Origin: Tuctoria greenei | Taxonomy: Eukaryota; Streptophyta; Magnoliopsida; Poales; Poaceae | Assembly (NCBI GenBank): GCA_036927565.1 | Contig: JAYESD010000009.1 | Location: forward strand, 158,680,929 to 158,744,928 | Length of the DNA stretch: 64,000 nucleotides | Direction: 5' to 3' | Shown here: positions 34,681-44,683 of the stretch, piece after piece | Layout: each line of letters begins with the position of its first letter | Position numbering within the stretch: the first letter of the stretch is position 1 | Translations under genes and position numbers: made by a program | Notes under the pieces: generated by a model | The model's input: only the letters and a program-made list of their open reading frames with translations | Told to the model about the DNA's origin: nothing | The model's database searches: none

Positions 34681-37600
34681 TTAGTGGCTGAGCTGCTGAA
34701 CCACAGCTTCCATCGCTGGCCGCTGATTCGGCACCTCGCTGGTGCAATATGCAGCAATAGCGGCGAGCTTTGCTGCTTCTGTCCTAGAGAAGACACCATG
34801 GAGGTTTCCATCGATAAGGCCTTCAAGGTCGCTGATAGCGGTACCAACCTTCAGTTGTGAGACATCCCTCCTGCCCGTCATGACCTGGAGAACCACAATC
34901 CCAAACGCAAAGACGTCACTCTTATCCGTGAATCGGCCTGTTGTAGCGTACTCGGGAGCGAGGTACCCCATTGCAGCGCTGGACTTCAAGGTTGAGAAGA
35001 TGACATCGTCTGCAAGGAGCTTGTGCAGTCCCGGGACTGACAAACGGGGAGCGAAGTGGTGATCGAGAAGGATCTTCTCGGCTGATATGTTCTGGTGAAC
35101 TACTGGAGGCTTGTTGCTTCTCTTGCTGTGTAAGTATTCAATTCCTGCAAATGTGGAACAGGTTAAATGGTTGAGTTGTACAAAATTGAAGTTGATATCA
35201 AGGTAGAGGAGATGGAAAAAAAGGTGACATGCCTTTTGCAATGCCTCTGATGATGGCAACTCTAGTAGCCCAGGCAAGAACATTCGTGCTGGTACCGCTT
35301 CCGCATGTAACGTCCAAATACTGTGACAAGCACCCGTTAACCATGAAGTCATAGACAAGGAAACATTCCCCTCTTCCCCTGGAGCAGCAGAACCCCCTCA
35401 GGCTAACAAGGTTCTCATGTCGAAGCAAGGTGAGCATCTTCAGACCACGCAAGAAATCTGACTCCTCTTGCTTGCAGCTTGTTTTGTTGAGGCTCTTAAC
35501 AGAGACGGCTGACCCATCCCGGAGGATTCCCCTGTATGTTGCAGCGAAACTGCTCTTGCCTAGCAAGTTAGCCTCCGAGAAATATTGTGTTGCACATTCA
35601 ACCTCCTCTAGGTTGAACCTAAAGCTATCACCGACTTCACCAGATGATCCAACACCCCCACCTGACAAAGGGTCCCACCCAGTTGAGTACTCAACACTAA
35701 TCAGGGGAGAAGCACTCCTTCTGCAGGCCTCCTTCTGCTGGTAATGGTCAGTGCTGAGCCTGCTATCAGAAACCTCCAGTGAGCTTCCGATCTTCTGCTT
35801 CTGCCGGCGGTACCATGAGAATGCAAATAACCAACAAAATGTGGCACCAATCACAACTGCAACAACACCTACAATAAGAACTCCAGTAGATGCATTTGAA
35901 GACTTCGAGCAGTGAGAGCCTGAGCAGTCTGGATTTGCTGATTGGGGCACTTGCCGTGTCTTGACAGTACCATCTGGGCCAAATGGCTCAGGCTTGCTGG
36001 GTTTCAGGCCATCCTCCGAAGACGGGCAAAGATCTAGCAAAGAGAAGCCAACTCCACAAAGCCCCTTGTTATTTGCGTACTGGAAACCACCATTTAGCCT
36101 CCTCAGTCCTACCATCCAACAGAATAATGCATTGGTTAAAAAGATGAACACAACAAACTATTCGTTCATAAAGTGTAAAGAGAAGATTATTACCAACTGG
36201 AACACTCCCGGAGAGTGAGTTGTTGCGAACATCAAAGACCTCAAGCAATGGAACCTCCGCAATCCTCGAAGGAATTGAACCAAACAGGCCGTTGAAGCTC
36301 AAATCCAGCCGTGTCAGCTGAGTTAGGTCACCAAGAGTTGCCGGAATGGCTCCAGTCAGCTGATTGGACTGCACTGCAAGAACGCTGAGCTTATTCAGGC
36401 TGCCTAGCTGGGGTGGTATGCTGCCTGTCAACTGGTTGTAACCCAGCTGCAAAACTGCAAAACAGAACAGCCAAGAGTAAGAAAATTGGGCGCATTTATG
36501 CCTTCATAATTTAAATCGAAGCTTTTAATACCCAAGCATATTTAATGCTTCAACTCCAAGAAGCCACTCTTCTTGCATATGCAGGCCAGACAGATATGTA
36601 AATCAAATAAATAAGATAAACATGTGACTGCCATAAGCTGCTCCAGACGAAGATTCGGAACCGAAACAACAATATAAAGAAGAACAGGAGAGGTAGTTAG
36701 GTGAGGTGTAGAAGTAAACAAATAGCGCATTCAAAAATCTAACCGTTGCACAGATTGCGACCGCCAACGACTACCGAGCGTCGCACTGACGGACCAACTT
36801 ATTTTCGTGTTCTCTACTCGCAAAATCTCGGTTCTACGGTAGTACAGGATTAAATGAATCGAACACTGCACAAAACATTTGAAAGAAAGCTGAACCAATG
36901 TCCTGACACTATGCAAAAATCCTGCTACAAACCAACGAAAATGGAGCACTTTCGCCATTACAAGATGAAACGGTTCTTGGACCGTTGGAAAGCTTCACTC
37001 CAACTTGCGTCAGACTGTAGCATTTCTAAGCCACTTTGATTGGAAATCAGGCATAAGCGCAGAAAAAAAAAGGAGTTGTATGTCTACTCAAAAGGAGTGT
37101 TGTCAAACATGACCTTTTTTTAGCTCAAACGGAAGAGAAACATTTTTCCTCCAATGTGCAGATCCAAAATCCAACCGAGTTTGAAACAAGAGAAAACCAA
37201 CTACTGCCCAAAATGCAGTCTTGAATCTTATTATATGCCCAAAACGACGAAGAGGAAACTTCCCTTTCTCCGTCATTACAGCGAGGAAAGGAACCATACA
37301 TCCAACCAAGATAAACGCCATAGAAACCTAAGAAGTTTACCTTGGAGATTGGCCATGGCGGCAATCTCCACGGGCACTAGTCCGGTGAGATGGTTCACGT
37401 CGAGGTAGAGGTCCGTGAGCTCGGACAGCTTCCCAATCTCCCGCGGAATGGTGCCCTTGATGCCGTTGTAGTGGAGGTACAGCCCCTGGAGCCGGCGGAG
37501 CCCGGCGACCGCCGGCGGCAGGCTGCCGGAGAGGCCGCGGCCCTGTAGCGAGACGGACGTGACGCGGCCGGTGCGGTCGCACTTGACGCCGGCGAAGGAT

Positions 37601-37791
37601 GAGTCGCTGCTGCAAGGGTCGCCGGACGTGTCGTCCCAGGAGCCCAGGACACGGCCGGCGGGGTCAAGTGCGCGCTTGAGCGCCATGAGCGCGCGGGCAT
37701 CCTCCTCGTTGCGTGCCGTGGCTGCGGAGGCGGAGAAGAGCGGGACCAGGAGCAGGAGAGGAAGGAGGGAGCGGAAGCACGCGGCAGCCAT
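34681..37791 (-). CDS. LRR receptor-like protein with an apparent pseudokinase domain
   Basis: Exons 37341-37791, 36194-36454, 35233-36108 and 34681-35144 join to 683 residues. Domains: signal peptide (1-26, MAAACFRSLLPLLLLVPLFS), LRRNT, about five LRRs (80-235; for example LGYNQLTGSIPPQLGSLNKL), a membrane segment at 313-337 (GVLIVGVVAVVIGATFCWLF) and a kinase-like domain from about 400. It resembles the plant LRR-RLKs that carry NLEEVECATQYFSEANLLG and KTSCKQEESDFLRGLKMLT. Catalytic motifs are lost: the glycine loop reads GKSSFA, HRD is HQN (546-548), the metal-binding asparagine is K553, and DFG is VPG (566-568). The ATP-site lysine K442 and APEY remain. It probably signals as a scaffold. 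Intron 3 has a GC donor (GC at 35231-35232). Confidence 0.93.
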
Positions 37792-38520
37792 TGAAGCAGG
37801 GAGAGGGAACGCAGAGGGGGGAGTGTATTTGAGAGTGAAGAGGGTTCTGTGTGTGTTATGTTTTCTAGTGCGAGTTTGTGGCCACTTTACAATATGATAC
37901 GTGTATGTATGTCTCGGAGTTTGTGTCCGGTTCGGAGGCAGTGCTCTGCATTTGCTCCTCCAGCACTATTCATATGTTGTATACTTACAACATGTATATT
38001 ACAGTACCATCTAACTTCCCTAGATCTTCTCTCAGATTTCTTACTCAAAGTCCTTAAACAACAGCTCGATATTTCTAAAAATAATTTGATCAACACTGTT
38101 TAGAAATGTAAATTATTTTAAACCAAAAGAGTTACCTATTACTCCCACCGTTTTTTTATTTGTCAAATAAAACGGAAGAAGTTTTATAGTAGTATTTACA
38201 TAGTAATATCCTTTCCAGGACAGAAGGAGTAACTCATGTTATTAAAGTTGATTGACAAGGTAGGTAGTCTAACAGGGCTGCAATATCACTTGTCCGACAT
38301 GTCATGGGCGATAGGATTCTGTTGGGTTGAGCCTGGCCCAAGACACATCCCCAGGCCATAACACAAATAACGATCCCGGCCCAAGATATATGTGCAAGGC
38401 CGCAACATAAATTAACGGCCTCGGCCCAAGAAGCATCAATCCACAACACAAATAACGGCCCAGGCCCAAGAAACATCTCCCACGCCGCTACAGCCCCGGC
38501 TCCGACCGCCCGTGCTGCTC
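37792..38520. promoter_or_regulatory. Divergent spacer between the LRR pseudokinase gene and TPT1, with GGCCCA motifs and a MITE
   Basis: The spacer is about 730 bp. A Stowaway-like MITE lies at 38140-38231 (TACTCCCACCGTTTTTTTAT ... GGACAGAAGGAGTA). From 38330 to 38475 a short phrase recurs, roughly CGGCCCAAGA with AACACAAATAACG, giving at least five GGCCCA(A) motifs directly upstream of the TPT1 ATG. Such TGGGCC/GGCCCA motifs are typical of plant housekeeping promoters; which of the two genes they serve is not determined, though distance favours TPT1. Confidence 0.55.
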
Positions 38521-41500
38521 ATGAGGGCTCTCGCGGTCGCCGCCTCGACCCCGTTCCGCCTCCGCTCTCTCCTCCTCTCCCTCTCCCCCGACCTCCCGCC
38601 AGCCTCCTGCCGCCCGCTCACCATGCACCCATCCTCTTCTTCCTCCTCTGGCTACCACTCAAGGTCCGCCGCCTTCGCCTCCCCGCAGCCGCGCGGCGGC
38701 GGGAGAGGCGGCGGCAGGCGACGCGGAGGCGGGCGCGGCGGAGAAGGGAGCGAGCGCGTCGACGCTCTCGGTCGCCTGCTGTAAAACGCCGCGTCATGTC
38801 TCCTTTCAGCTGCTGCTGCTGCGTAGTGGTCACGGCTTGCTCATTGGCTGCTATTTGGTTGCAGGACGAGGGTCCTGCGGCACATGGCGCCGGAGCTGGG
38901 TCTGGATATGAGGCCCGACGGCTACGTACGGGTGCCGGACCTGCTCCGACTCGACCTGCGCACTTTCGCCAACGTCCCTCTCAAGTCCCACACTGTAGAC
39001 GAAATCAGGGAGGTAATTCCTCGTTCGGAACAGCAGATTAACTTGCCAGGCTATTTATTTATTTTTCATATATGAGGCTATAGAGGGGCCTCCCTGTGCC
39101 AGCACCGGGGCTCCAGCCTGGGTCGCCGGCCTGGGAGGTGGCGTAATTGGTTGCCTCCCGTCACTGTTGTCCAGGCGTCGCCGCCTAGTCGTCCCGGCGC
39201 TCCGGCCCGGACGCCTGGACCGGTCGCCTCGCCTAGAACACGGCCGGGAAGAGGGGTGTGGGGACGGGGGGAGGCGTCGGCAGCCTGAAGCAGAGGCAGG
39301 GGGAGGAGGAGGAGCACCAGCGGCGCAGCGCAGCGGCGAACGGGAGCCGGCGGCGCAGAGAGCAGAGGCGGAGGCGTGGTCGCGTGGAGGAGTCAGTACC
39401 AATGGAGGAGCACTGGCCGTTGGATGCAAGTTGGGAGGCTAGGGTTATGAAACGATATTGGGCTGTGATGGGCCTTAAAAATGCGTTCCACGCCCGCCTG
39501 TTCGCTTCCCTCGGTTCCTCCCACTGTGCGCCGTCGGCTTCCGTCTTCATCCGCTCTGGGACTTCGCCGCCGCCTCCCTTTCTCCTCCCCTGCTCTCCGC
39601 TAGCTCTGCTCTCTCCCGCTCCCTGCTCTCCGCTGCTGCGCTCTCCAGCTTCAGACCGCCTCCCTGCTCGCCCTCCCAGCTCCGGACCGCCGCCACCTCA
39701 AGCGCCTGGCTGGGTGCCTAGGCGCCTAGGCGGGCGCCTGGGCGTCCAGGCGCTCGGCAGGCGCCTAGGCGTCCAGGCGCCCTTTTACAACCCTGCCTCC
39801 CGTTACCTTGCACCAAAATTGCACAGGGGAAGCTCACAACCACAACAACCAAGCCTTTGTCCCAAACAAGCCTTTGTCCCAAACAAGTTGGGGTCGGCTA
39901 GAAATGAAACTCAACAATTTTGAAGAAAAGTAAAGAAAATAAGATGAAAGTAAAATAATAATAATAATAATAATAAAATACAAATAAAATAAGATTCTAC
40001 ATTTTATTTATTTTAGAAATGGGTTAATTTACTGCACAGGGGAAGCTCATGTGCAGTAAATTTTCTTTGAGTTGTGAGTGGACTTGTTCAATTCGATGAG
40101 GTTATTGTTGCATGTGCAGGCGGTCAGGCTGTGTAACAAGCAGCGGTTCAGTCTGCTTGAGGAGAATGGTGAGCTGTTGATTCGAGCAAACCAGGGGCAC
40201 TCAGTTAATGTATGTTCTCTGCCTGACATCTCCTGCACTGATGTTGCAAGTTGTTTGTGTACTTGTGTTAGCTTGATAAGAAAAAGGAAAGACTGCGAGA
40301 ATTTTTTTTAATAGGGATAATTGTTTGCATTAAAAGTTTTCGCTGTAACTGCAGAAGAAACAGACACGTGAATTTCTAGAACAGCAGTAATACTGGCCTG
40401 TGGCACCATTTGATTGTGGTGATGCTCTTCTTAGGCTAAATCACACATTCACACTTTTGTTTATCATGCGATGAGAATATCTTCACATAACAGCTGAGTC
40501 TCTATTATTGCCCTTCCTTTCTGAGAAGAAGGTCACTCAAATGCTTGGTAGCCTCAACTGTCTGATTGGGTTTTTGTCATACTCACGCGTAGGACTTATC
40601 ATGACGGTTCCATGTATATGTTGATCATCAATTGTACCATAGAGCTTCAATCGTCAAGATATTTCTGGTTGTTTCACTGATTTCAGCATTTGGCTTTTTA
40701 ATTGAGATATATCTTCATTGACACTGTAACCCAGCAAGCATGTTTTGAGGCGACAAAATGCGGGAAATGTAGGAAATTTTGTGTTTATTTACCCCGTTAT
40801 TGTATCTTCTAGGTTCCATTGTACTAGGGATTATTTCATGCAGTTCATTTTCCTCGAAGTACACACAGCGAGCTTTGTGAAAATAAAATGTAAAGCTGTT
40901 ACTATTTTTGACTTTTCTGGTACCTTTTTTCCACAATCACTATATGTCAGATAGATTGACATAGGAAATGCAGCTGGACTGGCTATTCAAGTTTTCCTTT
41001 TTTCTTAATTCTGCATGACTCTTGCAGACCGTCACATCAGAGAGCTTGTTGAAACCCATTTTATCAGCTGATGAAATCTCAGGTATTTATTTTTTATAAG
41101 ACTTATTTTAGCATCTTCTCTTGAATGGAATGGCAGGCTTCATGCTATTTGTCTTTCATCTACAGTTTGTGTGCATGGAACTTACAAAAGAAACCTTGAC
41201 TCGATCTTGGTATCTGGATTAAAGCGTATGACAAGGTTGCATGTTCATTTCTCAAGTGGCTTACCCTCAGAGGGGGAAGTGATTAGCGGTATGCTTTGCC
41301 CCCTGGGAACACACTGTTAAATATATTCTTATGGAAAATAGTAGAAAAGTTAAGATCGTTATCGTCGCAAAAGATTTGCAACACATGCAGTAAATCATTC
41401 CATTATTTTTCTTGTGTAAAATCCACTATGTTTTAATCATTGCTGCTGTTCACTCAGCTGACTTTTTTTGGACAACTTCTGTGGTTACATTACCTTTTCT

Positions 41501-41788
41501 TATCCAGGTATAAGGCATAATGTCAACATCTTAATACATTTAGATGTCAGAAAGGCATTGCAAGGTACCAATTGCTGTTTGTAAAAAAGAATCAAATATT
41601 TTTGTTTTGTATTTTTCATATTGCTGTCTAATATGTGGTAACTGATCCCGTCTTCAGATGGAATGAAGCTCTACATTTCAGACAACAAAGTGATCCTGAC
41701 AGAGGGTTTTGACGGTGTAGTTCCTGCGAAATATTTTGAGAAAATTGAAACATGGCCACAACGAGTGCCAATGCCATTTCAAAGATAG
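38521..41788 (+). CDS. TPT1: tRNA 2'-phosphotransferase (Tpt1/KptA family)
   Basis: Exons 38521-38780, 38865-39012, 40120-40209, 41028-41082, 41166-41288, 41508-41564 and 41658-41788 join in phase to 287 residues. After a variable, glycine/arginine-rich N-terminus come LRHMAPELGLDMRPDGYVRV (Arg92-His93 are the first conserved catalytic pair), KQRFSLLEENGELLIRANQG, CVHGTYKRNLDSILVSGLKR, RHNVNILIHLDVRKAL and FDGVVPAKYF. This is the full Tpt1 order. The enzyme removes the 2'-phosphate left at the splice junction by plant/fungal-type tRNA ligase, using NAD+. The ATG at 38521 is the first in frame; a second at 38623 (MHPSSSSSS) is possible, and the longer form could carry an organelle-targeting peptide. 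Intron 2 contains a hAT element and a retroposon. Confidence 0.94.
39154..39803. mobile_element. hAT-type non-autonomous DNA transposon in intron 2 of TPT1
   Basis: The element spans 39162-39795 (634 bp) between perfect 8-bp direct repeats CCTCCCGT (39154-39161 and 39796-39803). The left end is CACTGTTGTCCAGGCGTCGC; the right end read in reverse is CAGGGTTGTAAAAGGGCGCC. Near the right end are repeats of GGCGCCTAGGCG. The interior is GC-rich, with open frames on both strands but no transposase I recognise; it may include captured host DNA. Confidence 0.82.
39821..40049 (+). mobile_element. 5'-truncated SINE-like retroposon (Au-SINE-like 3' end) in intron 2 of TPT1
   Basis: A perfect 16-bp direct repeat GCACAGGGGAAGCTCA (39821-39836 and 40034-40049) flanks about 200 bp. 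The insert begins with CAACCACAACAACCAAGCCT and contains TCCCAAACAAGTTGGGGTCG and GGCTAGAAATGAAACTCAAC, which I recognise as the 3' end of plant Au-type SINEs. It continues into an A-rich tail with AAT repeats. The phrase CAAGCCTTTGTCCCAAACAAG is partly duplicated. Long target duplications are expected for LINE-driven retroposition. Confidence 0.7.
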
Positions 41789-42733
41789 GATGCCACTGTA
41801 GTAGTGCTGCAGTTTCTGTTTCTGCATGGCTCCTTGTTCACAATTTCGAATGCCCATCCCAGAAACTAATGTCGACATGGAGTAGAACTGAAAGAGCTAT
41901 TTCAGCAATTCAGTCGTGCTCATGAGACAAAAAATGTATTGTTGTGGCCTTCTTGTGGAAGTGGTCATGCAAACCAGTTGGTAACCAACTCGTGGATGGT
42001 GTCTCCCCATTATATTCACAGTTGTATCATTGATTTGTCTTGTTTGACTTTGCTCTGTATGATGCTGTATACAGAGTGGTTTGAAATATAAACAGTATTC
42101 GCATTGCAACTCATCCATTTCTTTTTTGTTTATGCATTCTGCATCTCAGTGCACCAATGGCATTGGCCACACTGAGCATATCTGGTAGGAAACTTTGCTG
42201 CCTTTGTTCAATCCATTCATCCTTGATTAGCAGAAGACGGCCTCACTTGTTGCTTCCACGAGAACACCTCAATCCTACTGTTAAGAACGACCCTGGAAAC
42301 TGCGTAATCTGTGGCTTTCAATTTTTCACGGAATCATTAGATTACACTTGAAATATGTTCCTTCCGTCTCTAAATATTTATCATTTAGTTTATTTTGAAA
42401 CTAAGAAGTGACTGAGTTTTAAGAACGGAAAACATTCAGTAGCATCTTCCTTGCATACAAAATATTAATGTCTGGTCTCGGCAGCGGCTGGTCCGGGTGT
42501 CACCTGCGGACCCATTGTCATGGACTCATGATATCAAGGTCTGATCCAATGGCTAAGTAACACAATGAAAACGATCCAACGGCCACAAAGATCGCTCCCT
42601 ACCTCCCGACTTCTACATAAACGGCGGCACCGCGCGTCGCTAAACCTACCATTAACCTCGCGCCGCCGCCTCCGCTCCCGCTTCCTGGAGGCGAAGCCCT
42701 AGCCCTCGACCACCTCATCTCCTACGACGAGCA
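41789..42733 (+). other. TPT1 3' UTR and RPS20-like upstream region
   Basis: The 3' UTR of TPT1 probably ends by about 42110. A degraded MITE-like hairpin is at 42359-42429 (CCTTCCGTCTCTAAATATTT ... GTTTTAAGAACGGAA). The RPS20-like 5' region (42600-42733) has CTAAACCTACC and AAGCCCTAGCCCT, telo-box-like motifs common in ribosomal-protein promoters, so a transcribed promoter is plausible even though the frame downstream is broken. Confidence 0.5.
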
Positions 42734-43214
42734 ATGGCGGCGGCGGACGTGGCGTACGCGCCACCGATGAAGTCCGGCAAGGCCGGGTTCGAGGGCTGCA
42801 TGCCGGAGATGCAGCACAGGATCCGCATCACCCTCTCCTCCAGGAACGTCAGTAACCTCGAGAAAGGTACGCGCGATTCTCTGCCCACCGTTAGGAGAGT
42901 ACGTACTTCCGTTTCTGCGACACGGGTTGAATCGAACTGACTGTCTTTGTTGCTGTGTGAGCAGTCTGCCGCGACCTGGTGACCGGAGCCAAGGGTAAGC
43001 AGCTGACGCTTAAGGGCCCCGTGCGTATACCCACCAAGGTGCTCAACATCACCACTAGGAAGTCTCCCTGCGGCTAAGGTGACATATCGTTTTCCCACAC
43101 CACCTACTTACTGTGCCTTATTTTAGTTCTACAGTTTCCACTGCAATGCGTCCTTAGTAGTACGGGTCTCGAAACCGTGTGATTTGTTGGATGTTTAGTG
43201 CTGTTGATCGCAGT

Positions 43215-43315
43215 GATATGCTGAGCAGATGATGTGAACATTAACATCGACTGAGATCCTTTGGCTCTCTGATGTCCAAGTAATCGAGCTTTTTAAAACT
43301 GATGCTTAGCATATC
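43215..43315 (+). ncRNA. Box C/D snoRNA-like unit 1 (U36/snR47-like guide)
   Basis: Terminal stem GATATGCTGAGC (43215-43226) pairs with GCTTAGCATATC (43304-43315). C box ATGATGT (43229-43235), D' CTGA (43251-43254), C' near 43270, D box CTGA (43299-43302). The 13 bases before D (GAGCTTTTTAAAA, preceded by C) complement the universally conserved 18S segment UUAAAAAGCUCG. By the D+5 rule this points to the first A of that A run, the site I know as human A668 (SNORD36) and yeast A619 (snR47). Confidence 0.75.
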
Positions 43316-43414
43316 GTTGCCATGCATTTACCATTGTGATATGAAGAACATTTGTCATATTTGAATACCATTATGTTTTTTGGATGCGAGTTGAGTTTTA
43401 GAGGGTGAATGGTA

Positions 43415-43505
43415 GGCCAAGCATGTGATGATGCAAGGAGATGCTGCTGAGATGTTACATCATTGAAGTCTCTTAAACCGAGCTTTTTAAAACTGATGCT
43501 TGACC
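43415..43505 (+). ncRNA. Box C/D snoRNA-like unit 2
   Basis: Stem GGCCAAGCA (43415-43423) pairs with TGCTTGACC (43497-43505). C box GTGATGA is a perfect consensus (43425-43431), D' CTGA 43447-43450, D box CTGA 43493-43496. The D guide CGAGCTTTTTAAAA is the same as in unit 1; the D' guide region differs, so the second target, if any, is different. Confidence 0.75.
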
Positions 43506-43906
43506 TGTCATATTGTCATAATACGTATGGAAAGCGTTTTGTTGTTGTAGGGTGTTCAACTAGGCATAAATGCTTGCTGTGCTATGGTTATGGTTATGTA
43601 GCTACAAGCTCTATTTTTTTATATTTCATTTTACTATTGCTGGTTATCCATCTTATACTTGATTTTCCCCATTTGTGAAAATGGTTGTTTATTTGATGTG
43701 CGAGTTTGAGTTAGCTGCTGCTGTTTTGCAGACTTCTGTTCTTCTGGAAGCTTATGTAGCATCATGGCTCTTTTTCTCCGCTTTGGTGCATGCGTTAGTT
43801 TTTGCTACAAATTTTAATGTTTAGGAATGCATGGTTTCCTATTAAGGACCCATTCTTATCCATCTATTTATCTTCGGATGTATCTTTGTGTGCATTATTT
43901 ATTATG

Positions 43907-43994
43907 GGCCAGCCAAATGATGCCAAAACAAGTTGTTGCTGAGATTACCTCTGATGACTTACAAAATCGAGCTTTTTAAAACTGATGGTTGGCC
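43907..43994 (+). ncRNA. Box C/D snoRNA-like unit 3
   Basis: Stem GGCCAGCC (43907-43914) pairs with GGTTGGCC (43987-43994). C box ATGATGC (43917-43923), D' CTGA 43939-43942, C' TGATGA (43952-43957), D box CTGA 43982-43985. D guide TCGAGCTTTTTAAAA is conserved with units 1 and 2. Confidence 0.75.
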
Positions 43995-44286
43995 TATCCA
44001 GTGCCTTGTAGTTAGTATTGATGTTGAAACATTTTCCGTTCATTTGGCATGAGCCAGTTGTGGTGGTGTTTGTTGTCTACTCTTCTGATGTTCCTAGGTA
44101 TTATTTGTTTCACTTAAACATAAGGTGCGCATCATTATGTGTGCCTAGCTCTGCATTTTTTTTGTTTTTTGATGTCATCTTTTGTACATTGCACTTGAGT
44201 TCGAGATAACAGGAAGTATTGATATTTAGCAGCTTCAACATTGAGCACTGTAGTATTCACATAACGATTTATTTGCTTTTGTAATG

Positions 44287-44372
44287 GGCTGAGCAGATGA
44301 TGATTTACTATTTGTTATATGCTGATCCATCTGATGTTTCAAAATTGAGCTTCTTAAAACTGATGCTCAGCC
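44287..44372 (+). ncRNA. Box C/D snoRNA-like unit 4 (guide with one change)
   Basis: Stem GGCTGAGCA (44287-44295) pairs perfectly with TGCTCAGCC (44364-44372). C box ATGATGA is perfect (44297-44303), D' CTGA 44322-44325, C' TGATGT 44332-44337, D box CTGA 44360-44363. The D guide reads TGAGCTTCTTAAAA, with a C in the run of T, which would place a mismatch in the 18S duplex. It may be weakened or drifting to another target. Confidence 0.68.
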
Positions 44373-44683
44373 TGTCACATTCATCCCTTGCAATTTCTCG
44401 ACAATTTTCTTATTAGTTGTGCCTGAATCTCTTGTTGGCATCAATATTGTTCGAGTCAAGCAATATTATCCTTGTTACACTGATGATTCGTCTTGTTTCA
44501 CTCAAATTTTTGCAACCACTAATGATCTGACTCTATTTCAGGTACAAACACCTGGGACCGCTTTGAGATGCGGGTGCACAAGAGGGTGATAGATCTTGTC
44601 AGTTCACCGGATGTCGTCAAGCAGATCACCTCAATCACCATGAACCAGGCGTGGAGGTTGAAGTGACGATCAGCGACCCATGA

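Larger units (their letters stand above)
42734..44683 (+). pseudogene. RPS20: RPS20-like (uS10) gene with intact introns but broken reading frame; apparent snoRNA host
   Basis: Exons 42734-42866, 42965-43078 and 44542-44683 match cytosolic ribosomal protein S20: HRIRITLSSRNVSNLEKVCR, GPVRIPTKVLNITTRKSPCG and GTNTWDRFEMRVHKRVIDLV. Two lesions are visible. The codon after SPCG, normally Glu, is TAA (43075-43077), giving about 82 residues. Near 44648 one base is missing relative to the usual ITIEPGVEVEV end, so the frame stops at 44664-44666 instead of 44681-44683. Several normally constant residues also differ (N-terminal EGCMPEM, ITMNQ). Because the introns are kept, it is not a processed copy. 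The 1.46-kb second intron holds four box C/D snoRNA-like units. The body most resembles a duplicated host gene that has lost coding function; an assembly error is the alternative. Confidence 0.88.

Noticed and set aside
42734..44683. Processed (retro-) pseudogene of RPS20
   Set aside because: Both introns are present with GT-AG borders, so the copy arose by DNA duplication or is the original locus.
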